A program made the position numbers and the translations under genes. A DNA stretch of 64,000 nt from Hygrocybe punicea. Taxonomy: Eukaryota > Basidiomycota > Agaricomycetes > Agaricales > Hygrophoraceae. The stretch covers positions 6,944,001 through 7,008,000 of the forward strand of contig OY744465.1 in assembly GCA_963556145.1 (NCBI GenBank). Reading direction: 5' to 3'. Below are positions 1-11,849 of this stretch, in pieces (positions within the stretch are counted from its first letter, which is position 1; the number at the start of each line of letters is the position of its first letter). The notes under the pieces were generated by a model. The model had not been told where the DNA came from. It saw only the letters and a program-made list of their open reading frames with translations, and did no database searches.

Positions 1-82
1 GTGGAAACAATGTTGCATTTGCAAGGAAATATAGATAAGTCAAACATGCAATGCAGACACGGATGATGTTGTGGGGATTCAT
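1..82 (-). CDS. Helitron replicase, N-terminal codons only (copy A)
   Basis: Reading leftward from the ATG at 82-80, the translation starts MNPHNIIRVCIAC and continues LTYLYFLANATLFP. This matches the start of the copy B replicase at 50794 (MNLHDTIHICIAVLT, LHFLANATIFP). The window edge cuts the gene, so nothing can be said about its catalytic domains. The hydrophobic stretch resembles a signal or membrane segment, which is unusual for a replicase, so this may be an untranslated leader or a separate upstream reading frame. Confidence 0.6.
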   Translation of the reverse strand, partial: MNPHNIIRVCIACLTYLYFLANATLFP

Positions 83-1170
83 GAGGATTTGTGACAGTAA
101 GAGGAAACACCGCCCATTTAACTAGTCAAGTGGTTCGGATCATGAATAACAATTAACACAATGGGATTGATCATATGACATTATATTATTTGTAAGCTTT
201 TCCCAAAACACCATAAGGCGTGCCTGAATCTTTAGAAATCTGTGTTTACTTTTTTTATTCCATTCTATGTTCCTGTGACATGCCTTGATACAGGCCAAAA
301 ATGCATCTGTATCATGAATAGCTGCCTTACGATCTTATTAGGGGTCTGGCTGACAAGACATTGATCAAACCGACTGAGAAGAACAATGGTACCCCCTTTT
401 AAGATATTTTGTGGATTTAATCTTCAGAGTCTCAGTGATATTTATTTCTGGCTTGCTCAACAGACAAAACAGGTATTGAAGTTGAACAACCAGGCTGTTT
501 GACAACTGTGCATATTTGACAATTGCTTGGTAATTCATGGAAATTATCATTGTTCTTCATCCTTGTCAGAAATACATTGTCATTTTTATGGAGCTGTACG
601 TATCATTCCCACACAAGTATACTGTATTATTCCGGTACCAAAGAGTCATAGCTCCCCTTGGAGTGACAGTTATATCTTCCACTACAAGAGGGGGTTTTGT
701 TACTCTTGTATCATTGTATCCTCATTTAATAGGTCCATAAAGTTCGTGATTCTGGTTTCTTACATATATTCAATTTGAATTTTCATTAGCCCGAATGAGA
801 GTCATCTCAGGTTGTCCTTCTCAAGTTGAGTGTGTAGGTGGTTGTACAACTAAACTGAAAGTAATGCATTCACCAGGATATATTTTAGACAAACAGATTT
901 TCAGTCAACAAGATTGATGCCTTATGCTGTATCTATGCTCACTATCATGCTCAATTCTTATGGTCATAGGACAGTAACACAAACCATTTTTAACGGAGCA
1001 AAAAGAAATACATATATAGAAACTGTACAAATGTTAATAGTAGCGATGTATGAGGAGGACATTTGAGGGCACAGATTGTCACCAAGTTTCCAGAAATCAA
1101 CGACTGGGATACAGTTTTTTTAGTCAAATATAATGAATACTCCACAAAAGAAGGACTTACTCCTCCAAAA
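83..1170. other. Upstream region between replicase and G1, no gene
   Basis: No open frame here has homology support. The stretch aligns with 50795-51748 in copy B, with interruptions. The main difference is a 218-bp MITE at 51081-51298 in copy B that is absent here at about 690. It probably contains the promoter of the minus-strand replicase and the 3' end of G1. Confidence 0.5.
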
Positions 1171-3094
1171 TTAAGGCCCGGGATCAAGTTTGGATGTCGA
1201 TGGCTTGGGAGATGAAGGCCTCGTTTGGCTTGGAGTAATGGAGAGTAGGATTTCAGGTGGAACGATGTTGCTCCAATCCACATCCATTGATGAAGCGCTG
1301 GGCTCTGCAGGGGTCGATGACTGGTGGCGTGACGATGCACGCGTATTGGGACGGAATCCTAGGACATGGAGAAGATCAGAATTGGAATATATACAGCCTA
1401 TGATGTAATGTTGAAATACATACCCGGAGTCGGAGACTTCTTCGGTGGCTTCACCAGGTTGAGCTTCTCTACGATAATGCCCGCTTGCTCCGAAGCAACA
1501 TCCAATTTCCTCCTCTTTGCCATCTCGCCATCCTCGTGACCATCGCTGGGAGACATCTTTTCAGGTTCGGGAGATCCGTCATCGTTGTCCATGGTTATAT
1601 CATTATCAACATCCAACAACCCCGCCCACTCTGGTCCTAAAATGTCCAACTTCGCGGATTCCGGTGCCACAACATCCGGCTCGGGGGCTATGGGTGGCTT
1701 AATCTCCATTGTCAATTTCTCCGATGCCGATTGCCGGGTTGTGCGCGACGACCCAATTTCAACAGCGACTGCGAGATGTCAGTGCATTAATCATAACAAG
1801 GTGAGCAACGTACGCATTTGGGCCTTAGACCGCTTCTTCTTTACCGGGGCTACGTCCTCCTCCATCTTTATGTCGTCTATACATGAATAAATGTGTTGGA
1901 TCATCGTTTTGATATTCGGAATTCAATAACTCACCCTCATCGTCGTCCTCGGCTTTGGACTTGATTGTGCGCTCTGTCATGATGAAGGGTTTGCATGTAT
2001 GACAATCACAGACAATGAAAGTACTTACTGGACTTGGGCTTGGGCTTGGGCTTCTTTTTGTCCTTCTCGGACGAATTGTCTGCGCCACCTGAATATTCAA
2101 TAGATCTATACACCACTATGGTTGAAAATTTGTACAAACCAGCAGAAGATGCCTTCTGTTTTTTGACCGATTTTGACTTGGCTTTGCCCTTGCCCTTGCC
2201 CTGGGCAACTGGCTCCTCTGCAAATGTACTATATCATTAGCACAATCACACATGTAATTCTAGATCACACCTTCATCATCATCTGCCACATCAGAATCGA
2301 CGAGGACACTATGTCCTTTACACCAAGCAATAACATGACCAATGATCTCGAGCTTTGTGGCATCCGGAAGCCCACCGAATGACCAATTTGCCAAGGTTCC
2401 GCTGTGCCATGCTGGCACGGATTCGTCGTATTTTGCCCAATCTATGATGCCAGACGTGAGAATTCATTTGGCCATAAATACATATATACTTACCTAGATC
2501 CTCGGGCTTGATCTCGGTGTTCACAGCGCCATGTTGAATCAAAGCCGATGGAGAATGTTTCCCGACATAAAATTCTTTCAGGAGCCAATCATCGAAGATC
2601 TTGCTTCGCCAGTCACGGGTAACCTCGTTTGCCCGTTTCGCCACCAAGACTTCTGCCCAAATTTCGTCCATGACGGTGTCGGTATACTTGAGGTAATCCC
2701 GGAGTGAATCGGTCCCTTCCTTATCGTTTTTGACGTAGTCCGGCGAGTAGTGGGGTGCCTTGTTGTATGCGATGGCTGCTGTCGCGTAGATGTACATATC
2801 CATTTGATAAATCAAGCGACGGAGCGGTTCCTCGTATCGTTCGGGGATTTCGCGCCATAACTCACCTCGGGCGGTGGCATCGTGGGGGTGTGTCTTCAGT
2901 ACATAGAGATTACGAGAAAATACGGGAATGGTGCTGGATTCCTTGTTGGGTGCCGGAATCTTGGGCGGGACCATGTACTGGATTTGGAAGATGCGATGTA
3001 GCTCCTGCAGCTTTTTGGGCGGCGCATCAGGCCAGTACTTGAAGGCGGCGGGATTGACAGCGGGAGTCGAGGTTTTGACGACTGGCAAGGACAT
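1171..3094 (-). CDS. Accessory gene G1 (copy A): lysine-rich protein of unknown function
   Basis: A spliced minus-strand gene. It starts at MSLPVVKTSTPAV (ATG 3094-3092), chosen because homology with copy B begins only just before this Met. Exon 1 ends at 2494 before GTAAGT, and a 52-nt intron follows (2493-2442). Several short exons come next, and the gene ends in KLDPGP with TAA at 1173-1171. The first 200 residues look folded and rich in aromatic residues (FKYWPD, LHRIFQIQYMVPPK, YATAAIAYNKAP). The middle and C-terminal parts are low complexity and basic/acidic (GKGKGKAKSKS, KKPKPKPKSS, AKRRKLD), as in disordered nuclear proteins. The family is not recognised. The copy at 51749-53672 has exactly the same genomic length, 1,924 bp, with an intact frame. 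It lies on the replicase strand and is divergent from G2 across a palindrome array. A nuclear DNA- or chromatin-associated role is only a guess from composition. Confidence 0.7.
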
Positions 3095-3499
3095 GGTAGA
3101 TGAAATAAAAGTTTTTTGGTCGACGTGTGAGGCGATTTGAGAGCAAAAGAAAAGGGCGGATTTATTACTCAACGCTCCAGACTATGAATACAGATGTCAC
3201 GACCACGTGACCAGATCAATCGCCACATGTTCGACCTCATGTTCGGCTTCTTTGCATGCATAAACAACAGATCTATTTATTTATGTTTTTGATGTGGCTC
3301 GAGCTTAGAAGTTGTCCAAAGCTAGTAATTGCACGCAGAAAACCGACATGTGCAGCGTATGGCATATTTTTCAGTTGGTAAGGCAATAAATCGAGTTAAT
3401 TCGTTCGATGAATATTCACGGACTGGTCCGTTGACGGAAAAGCACAACAAGTCTGACTTGTTGGATGGATGTAGAAGGACTAGATATACTACAACAAAC
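3095..3499. other. G1 upstream region
   Basis: AT-rich spacer between the G1 start and the palindrome array. It includes the start of a degenerate TGTTCG-type region. I see no gene in it. Confidence 0.4.
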
Positions 3500-3985
3500 A
3501 TGTTGTTGGGTGTGTTCGGTCACCGGACATGTTTGGTGGATGTCAATGTACGACTAGATATACTACACCGAACACATCGAACATGTTCGGTGTGTTCGGT
3601 GGAGATGTTCGGTGGATGTCAACCAACGGTTGTGATTAGATATATCACACCGAACACATCGCCGTTGGTTGACATCCACCGAACATCTCCACCGAACACA
3701 CCGAACATGTTCGATGTGTTCGGTGTGATATATCTAGTCACAACCGTTGGTTGACATCCACCGAACATCTCCACCGAACACACTGAACATGTTCGATGTG
3801 TTCGGTGTGATATATCTAGTCACAACCGTTGGTTGACATCCACCGAACATCTCCACCGAACACACCGAACATGTTCGATGTGTTCGGTGTGATATATCTA
3901 GTCACAACCGTTGGTTGACATCCACCGAACATCTCCACCGAACACACCGAACACGTCCGATCTGTTCGGTGGATATTGCTCTTTC
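3500..3985. repeat. TGTTCG palindrome array in the G1/G2 divergent promoter (copy A)
   Basis: Three direct units with an 82-bp period carry GATATATCTAGTCACAACCG at 3727, 3809 and 3891, and further units upstream (about 3540-3660) are inverted, so the array is itself a large inverted repeat centred near 3660. Each unit contains ACCGAACATGTTCG-type palindromes, that is CCG and CGG triplets facing outward around an 8-bp AT-rich centre. It lies between the divergent genes G1 and G2. Copy B has a different array with the same TGTTCG core at the same place (54030-54420). Confidence 0.9.
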
Positions 3986-4224
3986 AAGACATTTAAATGA
4001 TTACATTGCTGATCAACGTGTTTGGCACGTGTTCGTTGTTTTATCATTGCCACTCTTGTCAGGTGACATAATTCCGACGTCTTATAATTAGAAGGTTTGT
4101 GGAATCGTCACCACCCGCTATCAACCACCCTGAAAGTAATCAATCATTAAGGTATTGATGTATTAATGATATCTGTGTCTGTTCCTCATACCATCCATCC
4201 GAAATCCTGCCTAGGTCCACAAAC
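3986..4224 (+). promoter_or_regulatory. Probable G2 promoter and 5' leader
   Basis: Spacer between the palindrome array and the G2 start codon. No clear TATA box was identified. It is called a promoter only by position. Confidence 0.3.
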
Positions 4225-6047
4225 ATGCCATATAAGAAGGAACTTGGTTATGAACTTTGCATGCACATCTGCCCTGGTCGAAAATGCGACTCTCCAAAAA
4301 CGAAATGTCTTTTGTGGAAGAAGGAAGGCAACTCCTGCCAAAGACATGTCGGATCCGCACACCAACATCCCAAATGCGTTTCGTCTGGAATTTGTCCGCA
4401 GTCGGTATGTCTTGGTCGCAACATACGTGAAAATTCGCAGGGTGTCCGCAATGCGACGGCCGCGGAACTCGATCTCCTTCCACGCAAAAGGCTATCATCC
4501 GACTCTGAGATGGAAACATCATCTGACTGTGAAACGGAACCGCCAACCACCGTAAGCAACAATGAACGCCGTATAACCACATTAAGCAACAATGACGGCC
4601 GTGTTTTCAAAATCCTTTTTATCCTTGACCCAACAACTCGTATCGCGAGCAAAGCCACAGCCATTAACGATCTTGCATTTGTCACCACGACCATATCCGA
4701 CATCGAACTTGATACCATTGCCCATCTTGATGGTTACGTCCATATCATCAAGTCATACAAGAGTCGCTATTCAGCATGTATTCAAGAATGGGTAATGTCT
4801 ATTGTTTAATTTGTGGATTGTTGATACCGAAACGTATTTCACAACAAACAGGTTTATATCGGAATGCGACTACATCATGAGGATGGAGCCCGGCGCTTCA
4901 ATGTCAAATACATATTTTGGCCCGAGTTCCTTCATGCAATACTTCGCCATCAAGACAAAGGCGATACGTGGCAAAAGTTCGCATCGGCAGATTGTGTATT
5001 TGGTGGTGTGGATATGGGAATGTCATACATGTAAGATTGACATCGCTTTAATTAATTCTGCTCCGTTTTCGCTGCATTATACTGATGTCTTGACAGCGGT
5101 AACCAATACGGATTGACACTGGAAAATGTGTCGATTTTCATGACTGGCATGGACGAACTCTGTCGAACGGCACACATCTGGCCGCCTCCGAAGCAGATGA
5201 ACACAGTCCATTCAAAATGGATACAAAATCAAAACTTGCTTCATGTCGCTTTGAATGTAACGCATACGATACGCCCTCAAGCAAAATTATTAAATGATGG
5301 CGACCAATTCCCACCGAATATTGTCTTGAAACGGACACACAGCGACACCGGTCATCACGTCCTATTACCTGGCGACGCCAAGCGAAATTGGGAATACATG
5401 CGCAATAACTGTGAGGTTCCAGGTTCACGTTGGTTTGGGCAAACGTACATCGAACCACTGAGTAAGATGGGCGAATGGCGTGTGTTTCTAGTTGGTGGAA
5501 AGGTCGTGTATACGGTGCACACCCTGTACAACAAGGAAAGCAAGTCCTGGAAGTGGGATATCGTCTCAAGTTTCTATACCTTGGATGAGTTAAGGTGAGT
5601 GCCCTTCATTTTCACTTGTCATATCATATGTATGATTGTCTTAACTTTGTCAGAATATTTCAAACGCAGGGGACTCTATTGAAGACGGTGGCGTGCAATC
5701 CGGACAGGGGCGCCATTTCTATTCGAGAGCAAGGCAGAAACGAGTTCTTCGACTTTGTCCAAAAGACCTATGAAGGGCTTTATGCGATAGAGTCCAATAT
5801 GGTTGGTGGAAAACCATCGATGAGTGTTTTTTGCCGTATGGACATATCGCTCATTGTGGATTCCAAAACGGATACTGTGTCCTATTTTGTGAACGAGGTG
5901 GAACGTTATCACACATGCAGCCTCTGGTCGAACATGAAGTCAGGTCCGAAATCCGTTCGAGCACCCATTGGCTCATTAGCAGACACTTTTGCAGGGGTTT
6001 TCTATAAATGGTTGATTGACATCAAAGGTCCATACTCATATTTGTAA
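4225..6047 (+). CDS. Accessory gene G2 (copy A): ATP-grasp-like protein with Cys-rich N-terminus
   Basis: Four exons: 4225-4791, 4852-5030, 5097-5594 and 5654-6047. Introns of 57-66 nt all have GT..AG ends and restore frame. The N-terminus is cysteine/histidine rich (CMHICPGRKC, CQRHVGSAHQHPKC, CPQSVCLGRN), probably a zinc-binding module. The C-terminal half has ATP-grasp hallmarks: a nucleotide-binding strand with lysine and glycine loop (PNIVLKRTHSDTGHHV), GEWRVFLVGGKVV, and a metal-binding pair (FCRMDISLIVD, then FVNEVERYHT). In the known superfamily such residues hold ATP and two Mg ions and couple an acid to an amine or thiol; the substrate here cannot be told. All frames are open. The copy B counterpart carries three TGA stops. 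The strand is opposite to the replicase. The ATP-grasp assignment rests on motif reading, not a profile search. Confidence 0.7.
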
Positions 6048-6134
6048 TATTATCTGTACAGTCAATGGATCGGTTCGCGTTTATTTCACAAAACAGACAT
6101 AAGATACAAATATAAATGATGCTAAGTGGAGCAA

Positions 6135-8182
6135 TCATTTCGGCACTCCCAAGACCATGACCCATTGCACATTGAGTGAAATGCTCTTCATCATGTCATC
6201 TACACGCTTGAATGTATTGATGGTGTGTCCAACAACGACACAGGATCCTGCAGGGATATTGTGCGGGAAGATGGGTAGTTGCTGGAGCGATATGAGAGTG
6301 GACGTGAAGTCCGCTTTGACTTTGCGTGCATCATAGATGGGCACTGACAACACATACTTAAGATATCAATTTATATTAGACGACCGGATGCTTACCAATA
6401 TCGTAAAATGATAGAGCGGCCTTATGATAAGATGGAGTGGGTCGACGAGTGAATGGACTAAGTTGTACATTTTTGGATGTCGATGCCTCTATAAAAATCG
6501 ATTAGGAATTACAACTAAAAATGATTAATGCACAAACTGGGAGATGTATCCATTCCACTTGCTGTGGTCGTTGAGAAGGACACATAGTCCTTATACAGTT
6601 GGGCCCGAAATTCGGACTCGCGAATCACCATTCCAATAGCACCGACATATCGCTCCCATTCCCCTTGAAGTAGTGCACCCTGTATAACCTTGACCGGCTT
6701 TGTATTGCCACCAATCTTGGGCTCATCGAGAAAGCAGGACTCCACTATGATGACCGATGTAAAGATCGTCGGCATTCCACCTCCGACTGCATGAAAGAAG
6801 TTGCGACCAAATGCACCAGTGGAGATATGGGCAGGGTTATCACGAGAGAGATTAGAGTACCTCCCAGATCTATCAAATGTAATGGCGGAAACCAATAACC
6901 TATATTATATCCAATGAATCGACCAAATTGACCTCAAATTGCTGTTCAAATAACGTACTTTCTGTTGATCTTGTAGATGTCAGTGATGATATCACTGAAC
7001 TGTGGGTTGCCATTCCCAATTGCACTGGACCAGGATACCATTGCTGCTGCCCTGAATGGTTATGAGTAAATGACAAGGGTATAAATGCAATTGCATACTT
7101 GATATTGACACAGTCTTGGTAGGTGTCAACAAGTTGAGGATCCCTCGTGCCAATATCGGACTCATCAACGTTCGGAGATGGTAAGCTAGATTCACGACAT
7201 CTACATCAAACACCACGGTGTAATAAGATCCAACACACCTGGTGATCTGCGTCAGTGCATAGGTCAGATCTCCTTCATCGCCACTGGAGCCTTTATCATC
7301 GTCGGTATCATCGAGCATGATGGCCTTCGTGGACTTCGACTTCTTGGATGGAGTATTAGAAACACTGTTACAATTAATGAATGAGAATATTCATATCGGC
7401 ACGTAAAATACACACGAAATTGGCTTATCGGGGTTCTTCATCAAGGCTACTTTGCGACGATGCCTAAACAGTCAAACGATTTGTTTGAACAAATGGATAT
7501 GTCTATGATAACCGAACAACTCACTTAGAACCGTAATCCTCTTCCTCTTCCTCTTCCTCCTCTTCCTCACCGTCTCGTGATTGATTAGATGCAGCTTTCA
7601 ATTTCTTGGTGGGGGAAGGCGTTTTACTATAGATAACCTGTCAATGATGAGACAATACCTATGAAAAATATTTACACATTGTCGTCATTGTCAGTGACAT
7701 TGGGAGATGACATTTGACGTTTCTTTCCACTGTAACAGATTGATATCATGGTGGATATATTTGATATTGAAACACTAACACGTCTTTAACGTTGCGAAAC
7801 TTGACGGAATGCCTAGGAGGATATTGATATTTGTTAACTCATATTGGATAACAATGATATGTGATTATAGATACCTTGTGAGCGTTGACGGTGCCATTAC
7901 ACTGCCAGTGCTTTGAATACTGATGGCATCATCATTAGCATCGGACAAAGCCACACTGTCCATTGGTCAAAAATAGATAACGATTAAAATGATGACACAT
8001 ACATATCATCATCAGCCCAAGTCTTGATGACCTTCTTCCGCTTCTCGATTGTTGCAGAAGGCCGTCTTTAGTGCATGCAATAGAAACTTCAGTTATACTG
8101 AGTAAAATAGGGATGCATACATGGTGGCCTTGGATTTTGCTTTCGAGTTTGATTTCGTGGCGGTGGACTTCTTGGGAGGCAT
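6135..8182 (-). CDS. Accessory gene G3 (copy A): micro-exon gene with basic/acidic N-terminus
   Basis: Starts MPPKKSTATKSNSKAKSKAT at 8182 and ends in VLGVPK with TGA at 6137-6135. The 5' half is a string of tiny exons (about 30-100 nt) separated by introns of about 50 nt. They encode charged low-complexity sequence (RPSATIEKRKKVIKTWADDD, GKKRQMSSPNVTDNDDN, EEEEEEEEEDYGSK). Two conserved blocks follow: one with DESDIGTRDPQLVDTY and AAAMVSWSSAIGNGNP, the other with FDRSGRYSNLS, GAFGRNFFHAVGGG and GEWERYVGAIGM. The last block reads VPIYDARKVKADF and GSCVVVGHTINTFKR. The family is not recognised. Relatives occur at 56682-58700 and, as a 3' fragment, at 12098-12533 beside the other Helitron lineage. 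The gene converges with G2, leaving 87 bp between stop codons. The charged N-terminus suggests nuclear location or nucleic-acid contact; that is inference. Confidence 0.65.
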
Positions 8183-8844
8183 TGGAGAGCGGTAAAAGTT
8201 GATGGAATAGTGGATATCATCTCCACTCACGCTTTAAATCACTCAAAAACAATAAGCTATGAATTTAAGATGAATCGGTGAATCCAAAACTTCAACAATA
8301 ACATCAGAGGATCCACCATTGGCACATGCTCATATACCAAACGAGGCTTCTTGGGCCATGTACTCCATGCAAAGCGCAAAGGTATGCATGAAAAATGGAT
8401 GACTGTCCACATGATATTCGCCACAAGTTTATACTGGTAGATTTCATGAATTGTTGACAAATTCAATTAAAGTTAGGAATGGAGACTAAACAAAAAGGGG
8501 TATTCATAAAACAAAAATGCATAATGCCAAATTAAGAAACATGGGGTATACTAACAGATATTGATGCATAATGGATAGGGGCTAATTTTAATGCTGTGCA
8601 CACATATACTGTGATGCAGAATTAATGCGGAAAAGCTGGAGTACATGCTTGACTATACCATATCCAAACCAGACAGCTGACAACCAACATTATGTGGTGC
8701 ATTTGAAAGACATGGAAAGGATCCGTATTATGCAAAATGACGCAAACTTCAATATTGAAGAATGCAATACAGAAACAAAAGCAAAATGGATCCTGAAAGC
8801 TATCATCACATGGACATCAAAAGCCAATATGGATATGATCGGTG
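8183..8844. other. G3/G4 divergent intergenic region
   Basis: AT-rich spacer between the start of G3 and the first supported exon of G4. The open frame at 8625-8867 has no counterpart in copy B and is probably fortuitous. An extra 5' exon of G4 may lie here, as copy B has a plausible short first exon (58926, MQKIRDIPHDVEPMIDQ) that I could not match in copy A. Confidence 0.35.
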
Positions 8845-10100
8845 ATGGCGGAAGATATAATCCATGAAGTGGACGAAATTGTGCCACGCAATATACATCT
8901 CACCACTGCTTTGTACGTGATGGACAACTATTACAACTTCAAGGGTGCATGTTAGCAATATCCACCATATATATACTGGCTAGTATTTGACACCAAATTG
9001 ACAGCTGAACATCTGCAGGAAATCATATCTGCACGCTTAGACGATGATGAAAGTCAGCTTGCGAAGGCCACAAACGTAAGTCATTGGATTTGAAAAGGTA
9101 TATCATATTGACCGCATTGCCAGATTGCAAATGTCAATATTGTGCATGTTGACTCTCCAAATTGCTGGAAGTTTACACTTCCAACCAATGATGAATCCAA
9201 ACATCAAGAATTGGTATTAAGTTTGCAAGCGATTTTGGTGGCGAAAGATCTTCCACCCATAACAACCAGGTATGTGCTAAATTCGTATCAATTCCTTGAA
9301 TACCATTCTGATGAATCACTGCAATAGTCAACCAGAACGCCGAACGCCCTTCATACGTCAAAGCATAGTCGTAACTGGCCTTGATACAACAGGCTTTCAA
9401 TCCTATATCAATAACCTTCAGATTCTGCACCAGAAACTGGCTCGTCAATTTCCTGACAAAGCAATGCAAGCTTTTACGCCTTCTACATACATGGATTACA
9501 TGGCACTCGCAATAGGAACCCGATATTTCACTGATCGCCGACATGACAACACTTCCTCTCACATTCCATTCGAGTATGTCATCGATCCAAAAGGCATATT
9601 AACCTCACTTGCGAATTCCCGCTACTTTCATGGCCAGGACAATTGCGTACTTTATTACAAGTTGAAGTCTGATAGAAATCGACATTGGTGAGTGACGATG
9701 AATTGGGATCACATCCCTACTGATGGAAATATTTATTAGCTTCATTCCAACAAACCCAACTTGCTTTAGAATCGGTGATATAGTGGAGGTTCAGTTTACA
9801 ATATCGGCAGTTCCGGTAAAGAAGGATAAATTCAAGATGATTCTGAATCTACGGTCATTGGCACTAGTAGACAGTGACTTCACAGAGGTAACACTTTAAT
9901 ACATCAAGAATTAAACGAATACTGATGTATATTCTCAGGAAGCAACTATGATTCGCAACAAGACAGCTTTGCCTACACCAACTACACAGCCCAGAATAGC
10001 CATCAAACGGCATGTTGGGTATGTGGAAGAGGGTAATGATGCAGAGGGTGTTGTGGAAACAAGGCAACGCTTCTATAATATGAATATAGACCGATGCTAA
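8845..10100 (+). CDS. Accessory gene G4 (copy A): hypothetical, possible OB-fold-like C-terminus
   Basis: A spliced plus-strand gene supported by copy B. The exons read MAEDIIHEVDEIVPRNIHL, then (after a 53-nt intron) EHLQEIISARLDDDESQLA, then DSPNCWKFTLPTNDESK, then RRTPFIRQSIVVTGLDTTGF and TRYFTDRRHDNTSSHIP, then FRIGDIVEVQFTISAVPV and KFKMILNLRSLALVDS. It ends NMNIDRC with TAA at 10098-10100. Every intron has GT..AG ends and keeps the frame. The family is not identified. The strand-rich GDIVEVQ...KFKMILNLRSL block could be a small beta barrel, which would suit a single-strand DNA-binding role in a Helitron, but that is speculation. The start codon is tentative; the true first exon may lie upstream. 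The copy B version (58926-60667) has in-frame stops. Confidence 0.6.
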
Positions 10101-10186
10101 TGTATAATATTGTATGTGTACTCAACCCGTTGATATGTTACAGCTGTTTTGCTATCTGATGGCAGCAACTGCACCTTTTTGAATCG

Positions 10187-10658
10187 ATTGAGAAATTTGG
10201 ACTTGGTAGAATTTTGGGTGCTGTGTTTTGTATCTCATGAAATACTATTTGGATTAAGATGGTTATACAGGGAAGTTGTACTATGTCTTGAGGACTATCT
10301 ACGCCTGTAATTACATTTGAACAATATTTAGGATATAGTGAGTTGTTGATGAAATAAAAGGTAGACCAGTACTTTTTGACGCCCAAAATGATACTGTCAA
10401 ATTATGACATCGAAAGAGCTCATATGAAGAAGACTGGAGGGAGAAGGTTGTTCATCTTTTCAAGGCCTAGAAGTACATATACCATATTCTTCTCTATTTT
10501 TGTCCTTTGAGCCGTCATTGCATCTGTACTATGTTTGTCTGTCACTAGGCTCGAAATACAACCAGAATCATAAACTGTATAACCATCTTGATCCAAGCAG
10601 TATTTCATGAGATACAAAACACAGCACCCAAAATTCTACCAAGTCCAAATTTCTCAAT
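10187..10658. repeat. Foldback MITE, degenerate, right arm shortened
   Basis: The left end (ATTGAGAAATTTGGACTTGG) and right end (AAATTTCTCAAT) are inverted copies, and the arms continue inward through TGTATCTCATGAAATACT. The left arm extends about 330 bp but the right only about 140 bp, so an internal part of the right arm is missing. The left arm is clearly related to the arms of the MITE at 48990-49770 (shared blocks around TTTTTGACGCCCAAAATGAT and TCAAATTATG). Non-coding. Confidence 0.75.
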
Positions 10659-11849
10659 GTGCCTTTTTGCTGAAAAGATGAGAATGAGCTATTGAAAATC
10701 CATTATCTACCTATAATCCAGATTTAATGTTTGCATATTCTCTTTGTATCACCACTGGATAGCTAACTATATCCAATGTTCAATGTGTACTGATCACATA
10801 TGACAATAGTAACCTGAACATATTGACTGAACACATTGACCGAACACACCGAACATGTCCAATATGTTCGGTTTGTGGTCCATGAAACTGAATTACAATT
10901 CATTGTACAAATTCAATCAAACTACCTTTACTTCGCATATGTGATGCATAACCTTTTGTTCAAAGACGTGTCATATTAACTGGACGAAATCTGCAGGTAC
11001 AACAAGCATATTTACTCCTTTATATCTAAATTGATGACGAAATTCACTGCTGTACTGAGAAGCCTATGTTGCTATGTTCCTGCATTGATACCATTGGATT
11101 GTATCTTGGCCCAACCTTCACTTCTTCCCATCCTGCCATAAATATGATGCTTTGCTATTTAATAATTGCTTTCCAATCATATTATTTTGTTCTGGCATGA
11201 TTGGAGCTTCTCTTGAACTAATTATGTTCCTTGTCCTTGTGTCTGGATCTCGAATCATTATGCAGTTGACTGCATTTATTGTACTATTTTCGTGTCCTTT
11301 GATGAAACATCAACAAATTATACACCTCACCCTTATGAGCCCATTCAATGAATACATTGAAACAGCATCTGGGGTACCAATGTGTGAACTCCATAGTTTC
11401 TCAATGTTGATAGCTCTGCTTGCACTTTCTCTGCTTCAATATGGGATGTCAAATATGGCACATAATGCACATCCAACAACTGTCCAGACTTTTATTTCTG
11501 CTATTATTTGTGCAATTGCAATGCCCCGGATTCAGGTAGGGACATCTGCAAAACACTTTGTGCCGAAAAATGATGAACCCGCTGGTTAAACCAGTGTTAA
11601 ACCTGTTCCTTGTGATTCCAATGTACATAGCTGTTATATGTATCTGTAAACAAAGATATCATATCTGGTTCATTCAGTCTATATTGCACTGGCAATTCCT
11701 CAGAATACAGCAGGGATACTAGTTGGACAATACAGAACTCTCAGTACTGTTCAGACAGGTTTTCAACTCATCCATATGTCATAATGCACATTACACCAAC
11801 AAAGAATACGATTATTGTCATGAAGTCGACTTAGCAGTGGACTACACTT
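10659..11849. other. Diverged filler at the distal end of copy A, no supported gene
   Basis: This corresponds in position to the TGTTCG arrays of copy B (60950-61800), but only a relic of such an array remains at 10817-10876 (GACCGAACACACCGAACATG). The open frame 11152-11589 encodes a very hydrophobic, low-complexity peptide with no counterpart in copy B. I do not regard it as a gene. Confidence 0.5.

Noticed and set aside
527..778. Short plus-strand open frames
   Set aside because: Not conserved in the aligned part of copy B and without motifs.
3500..3985. CRISPR-like spaced repeats
   Set aside because: Units are tandem and palindromic, spacers are repeated rather than unique, and the setting is eukaryotic.
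11152..11589. Open frame of 145 codons, hydrophobic
   Set aside because: No counterpart in copy B, composition typical of AT-rich filler, no recognisable motif.
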